Notes under the pieces: model-generated
What the model was told of the DNA's origin: nothing
Database searches by the model: none
Seen by the model: the letters and a program-made list of their open reading frames with translations, nothing else
In this document: positions 45,005 through 52,895 of the stretch, piece after piece
Layout of the letters: every line of letters begins with the position of its first letter
How positions within the stretch are numbered: the first letter of the stretch is position 1
NCBI RefSeq assembly: GCF_015752315.1
Contig: NZ_JADOVJ010000001.1
Coordinates: 1 to 64,000, forward strand
DNA length: 64,000 bases
Direction: 5' to 3'
From: Nocardioides luteus
GTDB taxonomy: Bacteria > Actinomycetota > Actinomycetes > Propionibacteriales > Nocardioidaceae
Position numbers and translations under genes: made by a program

Positions 45005-45430
45005 CTACTCCTCCTCGGCGATCCGCTGGGGTGAGCGTAGTTCGCCGAGCGCCACGGCGACACCGGCGCACACGCACAGCAGCGCGAACGCCAGCAGCCC
45101 CTGGGTGTAGTCGCGGTCCAGCAGCGTCGGGTTGTCCGGCTTCGCGCCGAACCGGCCGAGGACCGGGATCGCGACCAGGACGGTCGGCCCGAGCAGCACC
45201 AGCACCGTCACCGCGCCCCGCGCGACCGCCCTCGGCAGCAGCCGGCCGCCGAGCCACCCCAGCGCCAGCACGGCCGGAGCCAGGATCCCGTCGTGGATCA
45301 CGACCGCGGCCGCCAGCCAGACGACGACCTCGACGATCTGGTCGAGGTCCTGCCTGCTGAGCAGCAGCCAGGCGCCGTACGCCATCCCGACCGTGCCGAG
45401 GCCGATCAGTCCACCGCGCAGCCCTCTCAT
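45005..45430 (-). CDS. Small membrane protein, function unknown
   Basis: A 141-residue protein with about four membrane spans (10-30, 38-64, 72-95, 110-130). Start ATG at 45430 overlaps the oxidoreductase stop (ATGA). I recognise no family. Coupling to the oxidoreductase and the kinase pair suggests an accessory role in that membrane redox/sensing unit. Confidence 0.7.
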   Translation of the reverse strand: MRGLRGGLIGLGTVGMAYGAWLLLSRQDLDQIVEVVVWLAAAVVIHDGILAPAVLALGWLGGRLLPRAVARGAVTVLVLLGPTVLVAIPVLGRFGAKPDNPTLLDRDYTQGLLAFALLCVCAGVAVALGELRSPQRIAEEE

Positions 45431-46572
45431 GCCAGCACCTCGATCCGGGATACCCACTTGGTCTGCATGACGCCGGGACGGTCGGGGGCGATGAGCCGGA
45501 CCGGGTAGCCGTGGTCGATCGAGAGCGTGTCGCCGTCGAGCTCGAGGGCCATCAGGGTCCGCTCGTCGTCGGCGAAGTTCGCGGGCAGCACGGTGTCGGA
45601 GGAGGCGCTGAAGGTCTGGATCGACCGGATCCGCACGTCTCGCCCTGGCGGGGCGCCGACCAGGTCGAGCAGGTCACGCAGGCGTACGCCTCGCCACTCG
45701 CCCGTCGCGCTCCATCCCTCGACGCAGGCGATCGGCAGGGTGGAGGTCCGCTGCTCCATCGCGACCAGGTCCTGACGGGACAGGGCCAGGGACGTCGCGC
45801 CGTGGACGAGCTCGAGGCGGTAGGCGGAGCTGCTCGCCTCGGCCACCACACCGGCCGAGTGGGCCGTGCGGTTGATCGGGATGCCGTGCTTGCGCGAGCG
45901 TGGGGAGAGAGCCGCGATGCGGCCGACTCCGGGGACGGTGCCGGCGGTGTAGAGGAAGGCGGCGGCCAGGGCCGAGGTCCCGGCCAGGATCAGCACTCCG
46001 CGTCGGCTGACCGGCCCCTGTCTGCGTGCGTTCGGGCGGTCGTGGGCGGTGTCGTCGACGTCGCCGGTCAGGGCGTCGCGGATGATCGGAAGCTTCACCG
46101 CGATGTGGACCAGAAGCGCCCCGACGGCGACGAAGGCGAGCGCGTAGTGGGTGGCCCGGAAGCTGAAGCCCCAGGGGTACCACTGCGCGACGTTGAGCAG
46201 GCCGGTCGTGAGCTGGACCAGCGAGGTGCTGACCAGGATCGCGATCGAGCCGCGCTCGAGAGCGGTCGGCAGGGCCTCGCGGACCCGTCGCGGCACGGGC
46301 TGGAAGAGCTTGGGGAAGACGACCCACAGCTTGATCAGCAGGAGCGGGATCGCGGCGGTCCCGGCGACGACGTGCAGCCCCTGGGTGACCTGGTAGAGCC
46401 ACGACGGGCTCGTCGGCAGCGGTACCGGCTGGCTGTCGTTCTGGGCGTAGTGGCTGATCAGCCCGGTCGCGAGCGCGACCCCGAAGCAGATCCCGAGCCA
46501 CAGCCCCACCCGCGCGGCGACCGCGGCGCTGCGCAGGCGCGAGGTGAACGAGTCCTCGGACGGGATCCTCAT
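45427..46572 (-). CDS. Cytochrome b-like membrane domain fused to a molybdopterin (SUOX-type) oxidoreductase domain
   Basis: A 381-residue fusion. N-terminal half: about five spans with His residues (GLISHYAQ, GLHVVAG, ATHYALAF, VHIAVK) positioned as in two-haem cytochrome b561/b6-like proteins. After a Tat-like SRRGVLILAGTSALAAA comes a short SUOX-type molybdopterin domain with the Mo-ligand Cys in PIACVEGWS and the GYPVRLIAPDRPG motif. It probably moves electrons between the quinone pool and an extracytoplasmic Mo centre; the substrate is unknown. The ATG overlaps the methyltransferase stop. Confidence 0.82.
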   Translation of the reverse strand: MRIPSEDSFTSRLRSAAVAARVGLWLGICFGVALATGLISHYAQNDSQPVPLPTSPSWLYQVTQGLHVVAGTAAIPLLLIKLWVVFPKLFQPVPRRVREALPTALERGSIAILVSTSLVQLTTGLLNVAQWYPWGFSFRATHYALAFVAVGALLVHIAVKLPIIRDALTGDVDDTAHDRPNARRQGPVSRRGVLILAGTSALAAAFLYTAGTVPGVGRIAALSPRSRKHGIPINRTAHSAGVVAEASSSAYRLELVHGATSLALSRQDLVAMEQRTSTLPIACVEGWSATGEWRGVRLRDLLDLVGAPPGRDVRIRSIQTFSASSDTVLPANFADDERTLMALELDGDTLSIDHGYPVRLIAPDRPGVMQTKWVSRIEVLA

Positions 46573-47273
46573 GACGCCTCCTCGACGAGCACGGCCACCC
46601 ACCGCTCACCACCGGGCGTCAGCGCCCGGGGTCGCGCCCATGCCGTGCGCAGGGGTTCGGCCTGGCCGAGCTGCGGCAGGGGCGCCAGCCGGGTGACCGC
46701 GAACCCGGCCTCGGTCGCGATCGACCTGATCGCGTCGGCGCCGACGGTCGCCCACGGGAACTGGGAGGAGCCACCGCAGTCGCAGACGAGCTCGGCCAGC
46801 AGCGGGCCGCTCGGCGTTCCCGGCGGGTGCACCTCGGCGACCACCCGGCCGCCCGGGACCAACAGCCGGCGTACGCGGGCGAGGAGGGCCAGCGGGTCCC
46901 CACCGATCCCGAGGTTGCCGTCGGCGAGGAGGGCGGTCGCCCACCACCCTTCGCCGGGAAGGGGTTCGAAGACGTCGCGGCACACCGCGCGACCGCCGCG
47001 TGCCTCGGTCTCGGCGACGGCCTCCGGGACGACGTCGACGCCGAGCGACGGCAGGCCGCGAGCCGTGAGCGCGGCGGTCATCCTGCCGGGGCCGCAGCCG
47101 AGGTCGATCGTCGGCCCGGCGCAGTAGGAGAGCAGCGCGAGGTCCGCCGCGTCGGCGGTGCGGGTCCAGTCCTCGACCGGCAGCCGCGAGGCCCTGCCGT
47201 CGACGTTCACCACCCGGCACCGCTCGCTGGCGAAGGCGTGCCCGAAGGCCGACTCCACCACCGCCGCGGTCAT
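46569..47273 (-). CDS. Class I SAM-dependent methyltransferase
   Basis: A 234-residue soluble methyltransferase with motif I TIDLGCGPGRMTAAL (about 54-68), GVDVVPEAV and a post-core segment ADGNLGIGGDPLALLARVRRLL. It resembles small-molecule methyltransferases of the UbiE/BioC type. The start overlaps the DUF2064 stop (ATGA). The target may be a sugar or lipid made by the neighbouring glycosyltransferases. Confidence 0.82.
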   Translation of the reverse strand: MTAAVVESAFGHAFASERCRVVNVDGRASRLPVEDWTRTADAADLALLSYCAGPTIDLGCGPGRMTAALTARGLPSLGVDVVPEAVAETEARGGRAVCRDVFEPLPGEGWWATALLADGNLGIGGDPLALLARVRRLLVPGGRVVAEVHPPGTPSGPLLAELVCDCGGSSQFPWATVGADAIRSIATEAGFAVTRLAPLPQLGQAEPLRTAWARPRALTPGGERWVAVLVEEAS

Positions 47274-47941
47274 CGGGTCACTCGCGCGATCTCGGCGGCG
47301 ATCTCGGCGGCGGCCGCGGCGAAGCGGGTCCCGGGGGCGGCTGCGGCGACGGGTGCGACGTCGGCGAGATGGTCGACGTCGCGAAGCCGTTCACCGGCAG
47401 CGACCCGGAGACCCCGTGCTTCGAGGGCGGACCGGGTGGCTGCGTACGTCTGGGGGGTGGACATCGGCACGTCGCGCAGGACCGTGGCGGCGGAGGGGTC
47501 GCGGAGCGCCAGGGCCCACCAGCCGCCGTCCTCGGCGGGGGCGAGCACGGCGTCGGCCGCGTCCAGGCCGGCGGCCACGGCCAGCAGGCTGGCCGGCGTC
47601 ACCTGCGGGGTGTCCATCCCGATCTGCACGACCGGGCCGGCGACGTCGGCGTGGGCGTTCGCGAGCCGCTCGCCGAGTCCGCTCCCGCGCTGCGGGGTGA
47701 CGGTCCAGCCGGCGACGGCCGCCTCGATCTCGTCCGCCCGGAACCCCACGGAGACGTCCCCGGACAGCGACAGCCGGCACCGGTCCGTCCCCACGGCCAG
47801 CGCGCAGGCGTCGATCGTGTCGAGCAGCGCGGCCGCCGCGACGGCCGTCGCGGTCGTCTCCCCGACCTCGGCCGCGAGCCGGGTCTTCACCAGGCCCGGA
47901 ACCGGTGCCTTGGCGACGAGCAGGAGCGTCGCGGTCGTCAT
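47270..47941 (-). CDS. DUF2064 (TIGR04282) glycosyltransferase-A-fold protein
   Basis: A 223-residue protein starting MTTATLLLVAKAPVPGLVKTRL, the nucleotide-binding N-terminus of the TIGR04282 family, and continuing with the metal-site motif GMDTPQVTP and APAEDGGWWALAL. The fold is that of nucleotidyl/glycosyl transferases (CofC-like), but the reaction is not established. It is coupled by overlaps to the GT2 gene upstream and the methyltransferase downstream. Confidence 0.84.
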   Translation of the reverse strand: MTTATLLLVAKAPVPGLVKTRLAAEVGETTATAVAAAALLDTIDACALAVGTDRCRLSLSGDVSVGFRADEIEAAVAGWTVTPQRGSGLGERLANAHADVAGPVVQIGMDTPQVTPASLLAVAAGLDAADAVLAPAEDGGWWALALRDPSAATVLRDVPMSTPQTYAATRSALEARGLRVAAGERLRDVDHLADVAPVAAAAPGTRFAAAAAEIAAEIARVTR

Positions 47942-48606
47942 GCGAGCACCCGCCAGAAGTCGTACGCCGCGCGCAGGCTGCCGCGCACCGAGCCGGAGAC
48001 CTTCGAGCGGGTCCCGGCGGTGCGCGGGTGGTAGTCGACGTCGATCTCGTGCACCCGCCAGCCGGCCCGGGCCGCACGATCGAGGAGCTCGACCGGGTAG
48101 CCGGAGCGCCGGTCCTCCACGCCGAGCCCGAGCAGCGCCTCGCGGCGGGCCGCGCGCAGCGGGGCGATGTCGCGCACCCGCAGTCCGGTGCGGCGCCGCA
48201 GCGCGTTCAGCACGATCCGGTTGCCGACCCGGGCGTGCCACGGCTGGGCGCCCGGGGTCACCGGCCGGCGGCAGCCCAGGGCGAGGTCGGCCTCGTCGCG
48301 TCTGATCGTCTCGACCAGCGGGAGCGCGGCCGCGGGATCGAAGGAGCCGTCGCCGTCCATCACCACGACGTAGGGGGCGGTGGCGGCGAGCAGACCGGCG
48401 TGCACCGCCGCCCCGTATCCGGGCTGCGACTCCGACACCACCCGCGCCCCCAGCGCGCGGGCCACGTCGGCGGTGCCGTCGGTCGAGCCGTTGTCGACGA
48501 CGATCACGGACAGCTCCGCCGGCACCCGCGGCAGCAGCTCACGCAGGGCGGCGGCCTCGTCGCGGCAGGGCAGCACGAGGTCGGTCTCGGGATGGTTCTG
48601 GGCCAT
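47938..48606 (-). CDS. Family 2 glycosyltransferase, first gene of the operon
   Basis: A 222-residue GT-A enzyme with LVLPCRDEAAALRELL, VIVVDNGSTDGTADVA and the DxD-type VVMDGDGSFDP. It resembles polyprenyl-phosphate or UDP-sugar transferases of the DPM1/WcaA kind, without membrane spans. The GT2 + DUF2064 + methyltransferase order recurs in actinobacteria. Promoter expected in the 112-bp divergent gap to the GT-C-like gene. Confidence 0.86.
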   Translation of the reverse strand: MAQNHPETDLVLPCRDEAAALRELLPRVPAELSVIVVDNGSTDGTADVARALGARVVSESQPGYGAAVHAGLLAATAPYVVVMDGDGSFDPAAALPLVETIRRDEADLALGCRRPVTPGAQPWHARVGNRIVLNALRRRTGLRVRDIAPLRAARREALLGLGVEDRRSGYPVELLDRAARAGWRVHEIDVDYHPRTAGTRSKVSGSVRGSLRAAYDFWRVLA

Positions 48607-48718
48607 GGAATCGACTCTAGGAACGCCTCGCCCTCGATGGGGCCGGCAGATCTTACGGTCCGATGACGGGGCGCCTCCTTGGCGCTGACCGGGCCTACAT
48701 CCACCTACGCTCGCAGTC

Positions 48719-50074
48719 GTGAACTCCTCAGCTCACCGCGCCACCCTGGTGGGGCTCCTCGCCACACTGACTCTCGTGGCCGCGGCCGTCCTCGTGCCGC
48801 CGCTCCTCGGCTGGCAGGTGTGGACCCGGGTGCACATCGAGGACGGCACCTTCCCGCCGCTGCACGGGTTTCCGCAGGTCAAGGTCGGGATCGGCACGGT
48901 ACCCGCAGTCCTGCTCGCCCTCGCCTCGCTGCGCTGGGCCGACGCCGTCGCGACGCGGTTGCCGTGGCGGCGCCTGCTCGTGGTGGCGTACGCCGCCGGG
49001 CTGGTGTGGCTGCTGTCGCTGGCGCTCGTGGACGGCGCCGAAGGCATCTCCGGGGTGCTCGGGAGCCGGTCCGAGTACCTCGGCACCGCCCGGGCGGTCG
49101 ACGACGTGGGCGGCCTGCTGCGGGAGTACGTCGCCCGGATCCCCTACGACGCGTCCGACGGCAACTGGCCGGTCCACATCGCCGGCCATCCGCCCGGGAT
49201 GGTGCTCTTCTTCGTGCTCCTGGTGAAGGTGGGTCTCGGCGGCGACCTGGCCGCCGGGCTGGTCGTCACGGTGATCGCCGCGACGCTGGCGCCGGCGGTC
49301 ATGACCACGGTCCGTGTCCTCGGCAGCGAGGCCGGGGCTCGCGCGGCCGCCCCCTATCTCGTCCTCACCCCGTCGGCCGTGTTCCTCGCCGTCTCCGCCG
49401 ACGCGGTGATGGCGGCGACCGCCGCCTGGGGGATGTGCTGCCTGGCCCTCGCCTGCCGGGGCGGCTTACGCCGCGGCTGGCCGGCGGCAGTCGCGGCCGG
49501 GCTTCTCCTCGGCTACCTGGTGATGATGTCGTACGGCCTCCCGCTGGTCGGCGTGCTCGCGCTCGCGGTGCTCTGGCTGGGCAGCGGCCGGCGGTGGGGC
49601 TGGGCCCGCGGATGGTGGGTGCTCCCGGCCGCTGCGGTCTCGGCGCTCGGGGTGGTTCTCGTCTTTGCCGCGGGCGGGTTCGCCTGGTGGGAGGCCTACC
49701 CGGTGCTGGTCGACCGCTACTGGGACGGTCTCGCGAGTCAGCGTCCGGGGGCCTACTGGACCTGGGGGAACCTGGCCGCGCTCGCGATCAGTGCCGGCCC
49801 GCTCGTCGGCGCCGGGATCGGCGCCGCCTGGGCCTCCCGGCGCAACATCGAGGACCGGGTGGTCGTGGGCCTGGTCGCCGCGGCGCTGATCATGGTCGCC
49901 CTGGCCGACGTCTCGCAGATGAGCCGGGCCGAGGTCGAACGGATCTGGCTGCCGTTCATCCCCTGGCTCACCCTCGGCTGCGCGCTCCTGCCCGAGCGGT
50001 GCCGACGGCCGGGTCTCGTGCTCCAGCTCGCCACCGCGCTGCTCGTCGAGCACCTGCTCCACACGAGCTGGTGA
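48719..50074 (+). CDS. Polytopic membrane protein, GT-C-like
   Basis: A 451-residue protein with about 11-12 spans and a GTG start. The first external loop contains IPYDASDGNWPVHIAGHPPGM, an acidic/His loop similar to those of GT-C enzymes that use polyprenyl-phosphate sugars. No signature is strong enough to name it. It diverges from the GT2 operon and converges on the epimerase gene with a 1-bp gap, so it probably works with both. Confidence 0.72.
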   Translation: MNSSAHRATLVGLLATLTLVAAAVLVPPLLGWQVWTRVHIEDGTFPPLHGFPQVKVGIGTVPAVLLALASLRWADAVATRLPWRRLLVVAYAAGLVWLLSLALVDGAEGISGVLGSRSEYLGTARAVDDVGGLLREYVARIPYDASDGNWPVHIAGHPPGMVLFFVLLVKVGLGGDLAAGLVVTVIAATLAPAVMTTVRVLGSEAGARAAAPYLVLTPSAVFLAVSADAVMAATAAWGMCCLALACRGGLRRGWPAAVAAGLLLGYLVMMSYGLPLVGVLALAVLWLGSGRRWGWARGWWVLPAAAVSALGVVLVFAAGGFAWWEAYPVLVDRYWDGLASQRPGAYWTWGNLAALAISAGPLVGAGIGAAWASRRNIEDRVVVGLVAAALIMVALADVSQMSRAEVERIWLPFIPWLTLGCALLPERCRRPGLVLQLATALLVEHLLHTSW

Positions 50075-50075
50075 C

Positions 50076-51131
50076 TCACCCCGCGGCGGGGCGCAACGGG
50101 GCGGTGGCGAACGCCGGCAGACCGATCTCCGGTAGCACCTCGGCGCGGAAGCCGAGCTCCTTCTCCGCGAGCACCGGTGAGGCGACGACATGGCGTACGT
50201 CGCCGATCCGGTAGCGCCCGGTGACCACCGGCGCGACCTCGTGCCCGGCACCTCGCGCGATCAGCGAGGCCACCTCGCTGATCGTGACCGGGTTCCCGGA
50301 CGCGACGTTGTAGGCCGCCAGGGATCCGGGTGACCGGTCGGCTGTCGCCTCGAGCGCCGCGAGGTTGGCCCGGGCGACGTCGTCGACGTGGACGAAGTCG
50401 CGCTGCTGGCCGCCGTCCTCGAACACCTGCGGCGCCTCACCCCGCTCCAGCGAGGACCGGAAGATCGCGGCCACGCCGGAGTAGGGGGTGTCGGCGGGCA
50501 TGTGCGGCCCGTAGACGTTGTGGTAGCGCAGCGCGATGGCGGTCGCGTCGGCCTGGCGTGCCCACGCGGAGGCGTAGTGCTCCTGGGCGACCTTGCTGGC
50601 TGCGTACGAGCTGCGGGGGTCGAGCCGGGCCGACTCGGCCACCGTCGCCCAGGCCAGCGCGCCGCCGCAGAGGTCGCAGTGGTTCTCGAAGTCGCCGGCG
50701 TCGAGCGCGGCGCGCGAGCGGGCCGGCGGCACCCGGTCGCCGTGGGCCTCGCAGACGTAGCGGCCCTCGCCGTAGACGACCATCGACGAGGCCAGCACCA
50801 GCCGGGAGACGCCGTGCGCGCTCATCGCCGCCAGGAGCGCCGCGGTGCCGAGGTCGTTGTGGGCGGCGTACAGCGGGAGGTCGGCCACCGTGACCCCGGC
50901 ACCCACGACGGCGGCCTGGTGGCAGACCGCGTCGACGCCGTCCAGCAGGTCGCCCCATGCGCCAGCGTCGCGTACGTCGAGCAGGTGGGTGTCCGGCGGC
51001 GCCGGGGCAGAGGAACCATGTGCCATCGGAAGCAGCGCATCGACGCGTACGACCTCGTGGCCGGTCTTCTCCAGAAGGCTGCCGATGGCGGTGCCGATGA
51101 AGCCGGCCGAGCCGGTGAGCAGGACCCTCAT
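50076..51131 (-). CDS. NAD-dependent nucleotide-sugar epimerase with Cys insertion
   Basis: A 351-residue extended SDR. NAD motif GSAGFIGTAIG (7-17), catalytic Ser in VLASSMVVYGEG and Y-x3-K in RSSYAASKVAQE. Between Ser and Tyr is an insertion (about 122-165) with YVCEAHGD and HCDLCGGALAW, a zinc-ribbon-like set of three Cys plus His. Similar inserts occur in dTDP-L-rhamnose 4-epimerase-type proteins, so a 4-epimerase is likely; the sugar is unknown. The start overlaps the mtnP stop. Confidence 0.85.
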   Translation of the reverse strand: MRVLLTGSAGFIGTAIGSLLEKTGHEVVRVDALLPMAHGSSAPAPPDTHLLDVRDAGAWGDLLDGVDAVCHQAAVVGAGVTVADLPLYAAHNDLGTAALLAAMSAHGVSRLVLASSMVVYGEGRYVCEAHGDRVPPARSRAALDAGDFENHCDLCGGALAWATVAESARLDPRSSYAASKVAQEHYASAWARQADATAIALRYHNVYGPHMPADTPYSGVAAIFRSSLERGEAPQVFEDGGQQRDFVHVDDVARANLAALEATADRSPGSLAAYNVASGNPVTISEVASLIARGAGHEVAPVVTGRYRIGDVRHVVASPVLAEKELGFRAEVLPEIGLPAFATAPLRPAAG

Positions 51132-51943
51132 GGGATCTCGTAGGCGAGCTGCTTGCCGTCGGCCCAGGTCGAGCACGAGCAGCCGGCCGGGTCGGGCAGA
51201 CCGGCGATCGTGTCGGTCAGGACGGTGCGCATCCGCTCCAGGTTGGCGGCGAAGAGCGCGTAGACGTCGTCCTCGTCGACACCCTCGCCCTCGGCCGCAC
51301 CCGCGTCCATGTCGGTGACCAGGCACAACGGCGCGTAGCACATCCGCAGCTCGCGGGCGAGCGCCGCCTCCGGCGCCCCGGTCATCCCGACCAGCGTCCA
51401 GCCCTGGGCCGCGTGGTGGATGGACTCGGCTCGCGTCGAGAACCGCGGACCCTCGATGACGATGAGCGTGCCGCCGACCTTCACCGACTGGTCGGCGGCC
51501 ACGTACGCCTTGGCGATCCGCGCGCAGTAGGGATCCGCGAGAGGTACGTGGGTGGCGCCCGTCTCGACATAGCTGGGGATCCGGCGCCAGGTGCGGTCGA
51601 CGAGCTGGTCGGGGGTGACCAGGTCGCCGGGGGCGACGGCGTCGGGCCGGAGGCCGCCGACGGCGCTGGGGGAGAGCACCTGGGTCACCCCGAGCGACCG
51701 CAGCGCCCAGAGGTTGGCGCGGTAGGGGATGGCGTGCGGCGGATACTCGTGGGAGCGCCCGTGTCGGGGCACGAAGGCCACCGACCGGCCGGCGACCGTG
51801 CCGACCGTGATCGGCGCCGACGGTGCACCGTAGGGTGTCTCGACGACCACCTCCTCGGCGTCGCTCACGAACTCGTAGAGCCCGGTCCCGCCGATGACCC
51901 CGACCTCGGCGCGAGGTGCCTGTCCCTTGTCCAGCCCAGTCAT
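51128..51943 (-). CDS. mtnP: S-methyl-5'-thioadenosine phosphorylase
   Basis: A 271-residue type II nucleoside phosphorylase: phosphate/base motifs GVIGGTGLYEF, FVPRHGRSHEYPPHAIPYRANLWAL (segment 70-94), and IEGPRFSTRAES. It cleaves methylthioadenosine, a by-product of polyamine synthesis and SAM radical reactions, to adenine and methylthioribose-1-phosphate. The start MTGLDKG is preferred to one 14 codons upstream. Coupling to a sugar epimerase is unusual for a salvage gene; related purine nucleosides could be substrates. Confidence 0.88.
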   Translation of the reverse strand: MTGLDKGQAPRAEVGVIGGTGLYEFVSDAEEVVVETPYGAPSAPITVGTVAGRSVAFVPRHGRSHEYPPHAIPYRANLWALRSLGVTQVLSPSAVGGLRPDAVAPGDLVTPDQLVDRTWRRIPSYVETGATHVPLADPYCARIAKAYVAADQSVKVGGTLIVIEGPRFSTRAESIHHAAQGWTLVGMTGAPEAALARELRMCYAPLCLVTDMDAGAAEGEGVDEDDVYALFAANLERMRTVLTDTIAGLPDPAGCSCSTWADGKQLAYEIP

Positions 51944-52034
51944 GCCTTCACTCTGCCAGCGCCGAGACACTCGGCAACAGGGCACGATGCATCCGTCACC
52001 GATCGGTAATACCTCGCTGGTGCTGTAGGTCTCG

Positions 52035-52119
52035 ACCCGCTTCGCGGGTTCGCAAGCTCACCCGCTGCGCTCGCTCGACCTCCTCCCGTTGCGACCGCGC
52101 TCGTTCCTCGCGCGGTCGC
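52035..52119 (+). repeat. GC-rich palindrome cluster
   Basis: ACCCGC-TTC-GCGGGT (52035-52049) and GCGACCGCGC-TCGTTCCTC-GCGCGGTCGC (52091-52119) are perfect inverted repeats, with CTGCGCTCGCTCGACC between. Composition and texture resemble the hairpin pair at 6074-6132, as in dispersed extragenic palindromes of high-GC actinobacteria. Confidence 0.5.
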
Positions 52120-52158
52120 AGGCTCGGATGTCGGTGGTCACGGGCACAATGCGATGCC

Positions 52159-52884
52159 GTGGGGAGACGTACGTCGCTGGGAGTCCTGGTCGTGCTGCTT
52201 GCGATCGCCGGCTGGGCGGTCTCGCTGTGGCTACCGGAGGAGGCGCCGGCGACGCGGCATCCGGCGCCACCCGCGACCGAGACCGCGACCGCGGGACCGC
52301 CGCCGGGGCCGGCGAGTGTACGCGCGGTGCGCGGTGAGCTTGCTTCGTTGGCGACGGTCGCGAGGCGACCGGAGGGGCTGGTTGCGTACGAGCGCTCGGT
52401 GTTCGGCGGAAGCTGGGCCGACAGCGACGGCAACGGGTGCAACCAGCGTGACGACGTGCTCCTGCGTGACGCCCTCGAGGTGCGGACCGGGCAGCAGGGG
52501 AGGTGCGACCACGACGTGCTCGCCGGGACGTGGGTGGACCCCTACACCGGCCGGCGCCTGACCTTCACCGACCTGAAGGAGCCCGGTCAGGCCCAGGCGA
52601 TCCAGATCGACCATATCGTGCCCCTCTCCGAGGCCTGGCGCTCCGGGGCGAGCAGGTGGCCCGAGGACCGGCGCCGCGCGTTCGCCAACGACCTGGACAA
52701 CCTGCTCGCCGTCGACGGCCCCACCAACATGAGCAAGGGCGACGCCGACCCCGCGGGCTGGCGTCCGCGGAAGGGGTTCCAGTGTGCGTACGCCACCCGC
52801 TGGGTCGAGTCCAAGGCACGCTGGTCGCTCGCCGTCGACGACAGCGAGCGACGCGCGCTCGGCGAGATGCTCGGCTACTGCTGA
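52159..52884 (+). CDS. Membrane-anchored or secreted HNH (DUF1524-type) nuclease
   Basis: A 241-residue protein with N-terminal signal anchor (LGVLVVLLAIAGWAVSLWL, about 7-25), a Pro/Ala/Thr linker, then an HNH nuclease domain with IDHIVPLSEAWRSGA (catalytic Asp-His), the Asn in NDLDNLLAV and NMSKGDADP. Cys residues (GCNQRDD, GRCDHD, FQCAY, GYC) suggest disulphides and an extracytoplasmic location. It probably degrades extracellular DNA or RNA. GTG at 52159 is the latest start retaining the signal; the frame opens further upstream without sense. Confidence 0.8.
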   Translation: MGRRTSLGVLVVLLAIAGWAVSLWLPEEAPATRHPAPPATETATAGPPPGPASVRAVRGELASLATVARRPEGLVAYERSVFGGSWADSDGNGCNQRDDVLLRDALEVRTGQQGRCDHDVLAGTWVDPYTGRRLTFTDLKEPGQAQAIQIDHIVPLSEAWRSGASRWPEDRRRAFANDLDNLLAVDGPTNMSKGDADPAGWRPRKGFQCAYATRWVESKARWSLAVDDSERRALGEMLGYC

Positions 52885-52895
52885 GGGCGGGCGAC

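Noticed and set aside
44313..45257. Longer response regulator or kinase fusion (frames reaching 45257 and 45063)
   Set aside because: The added N-terminal residues are an antisense shadow of neighbouring genes. Canonical regulator and kinase starts lie at 44999 and 44316 with overlapping stop/start codons.
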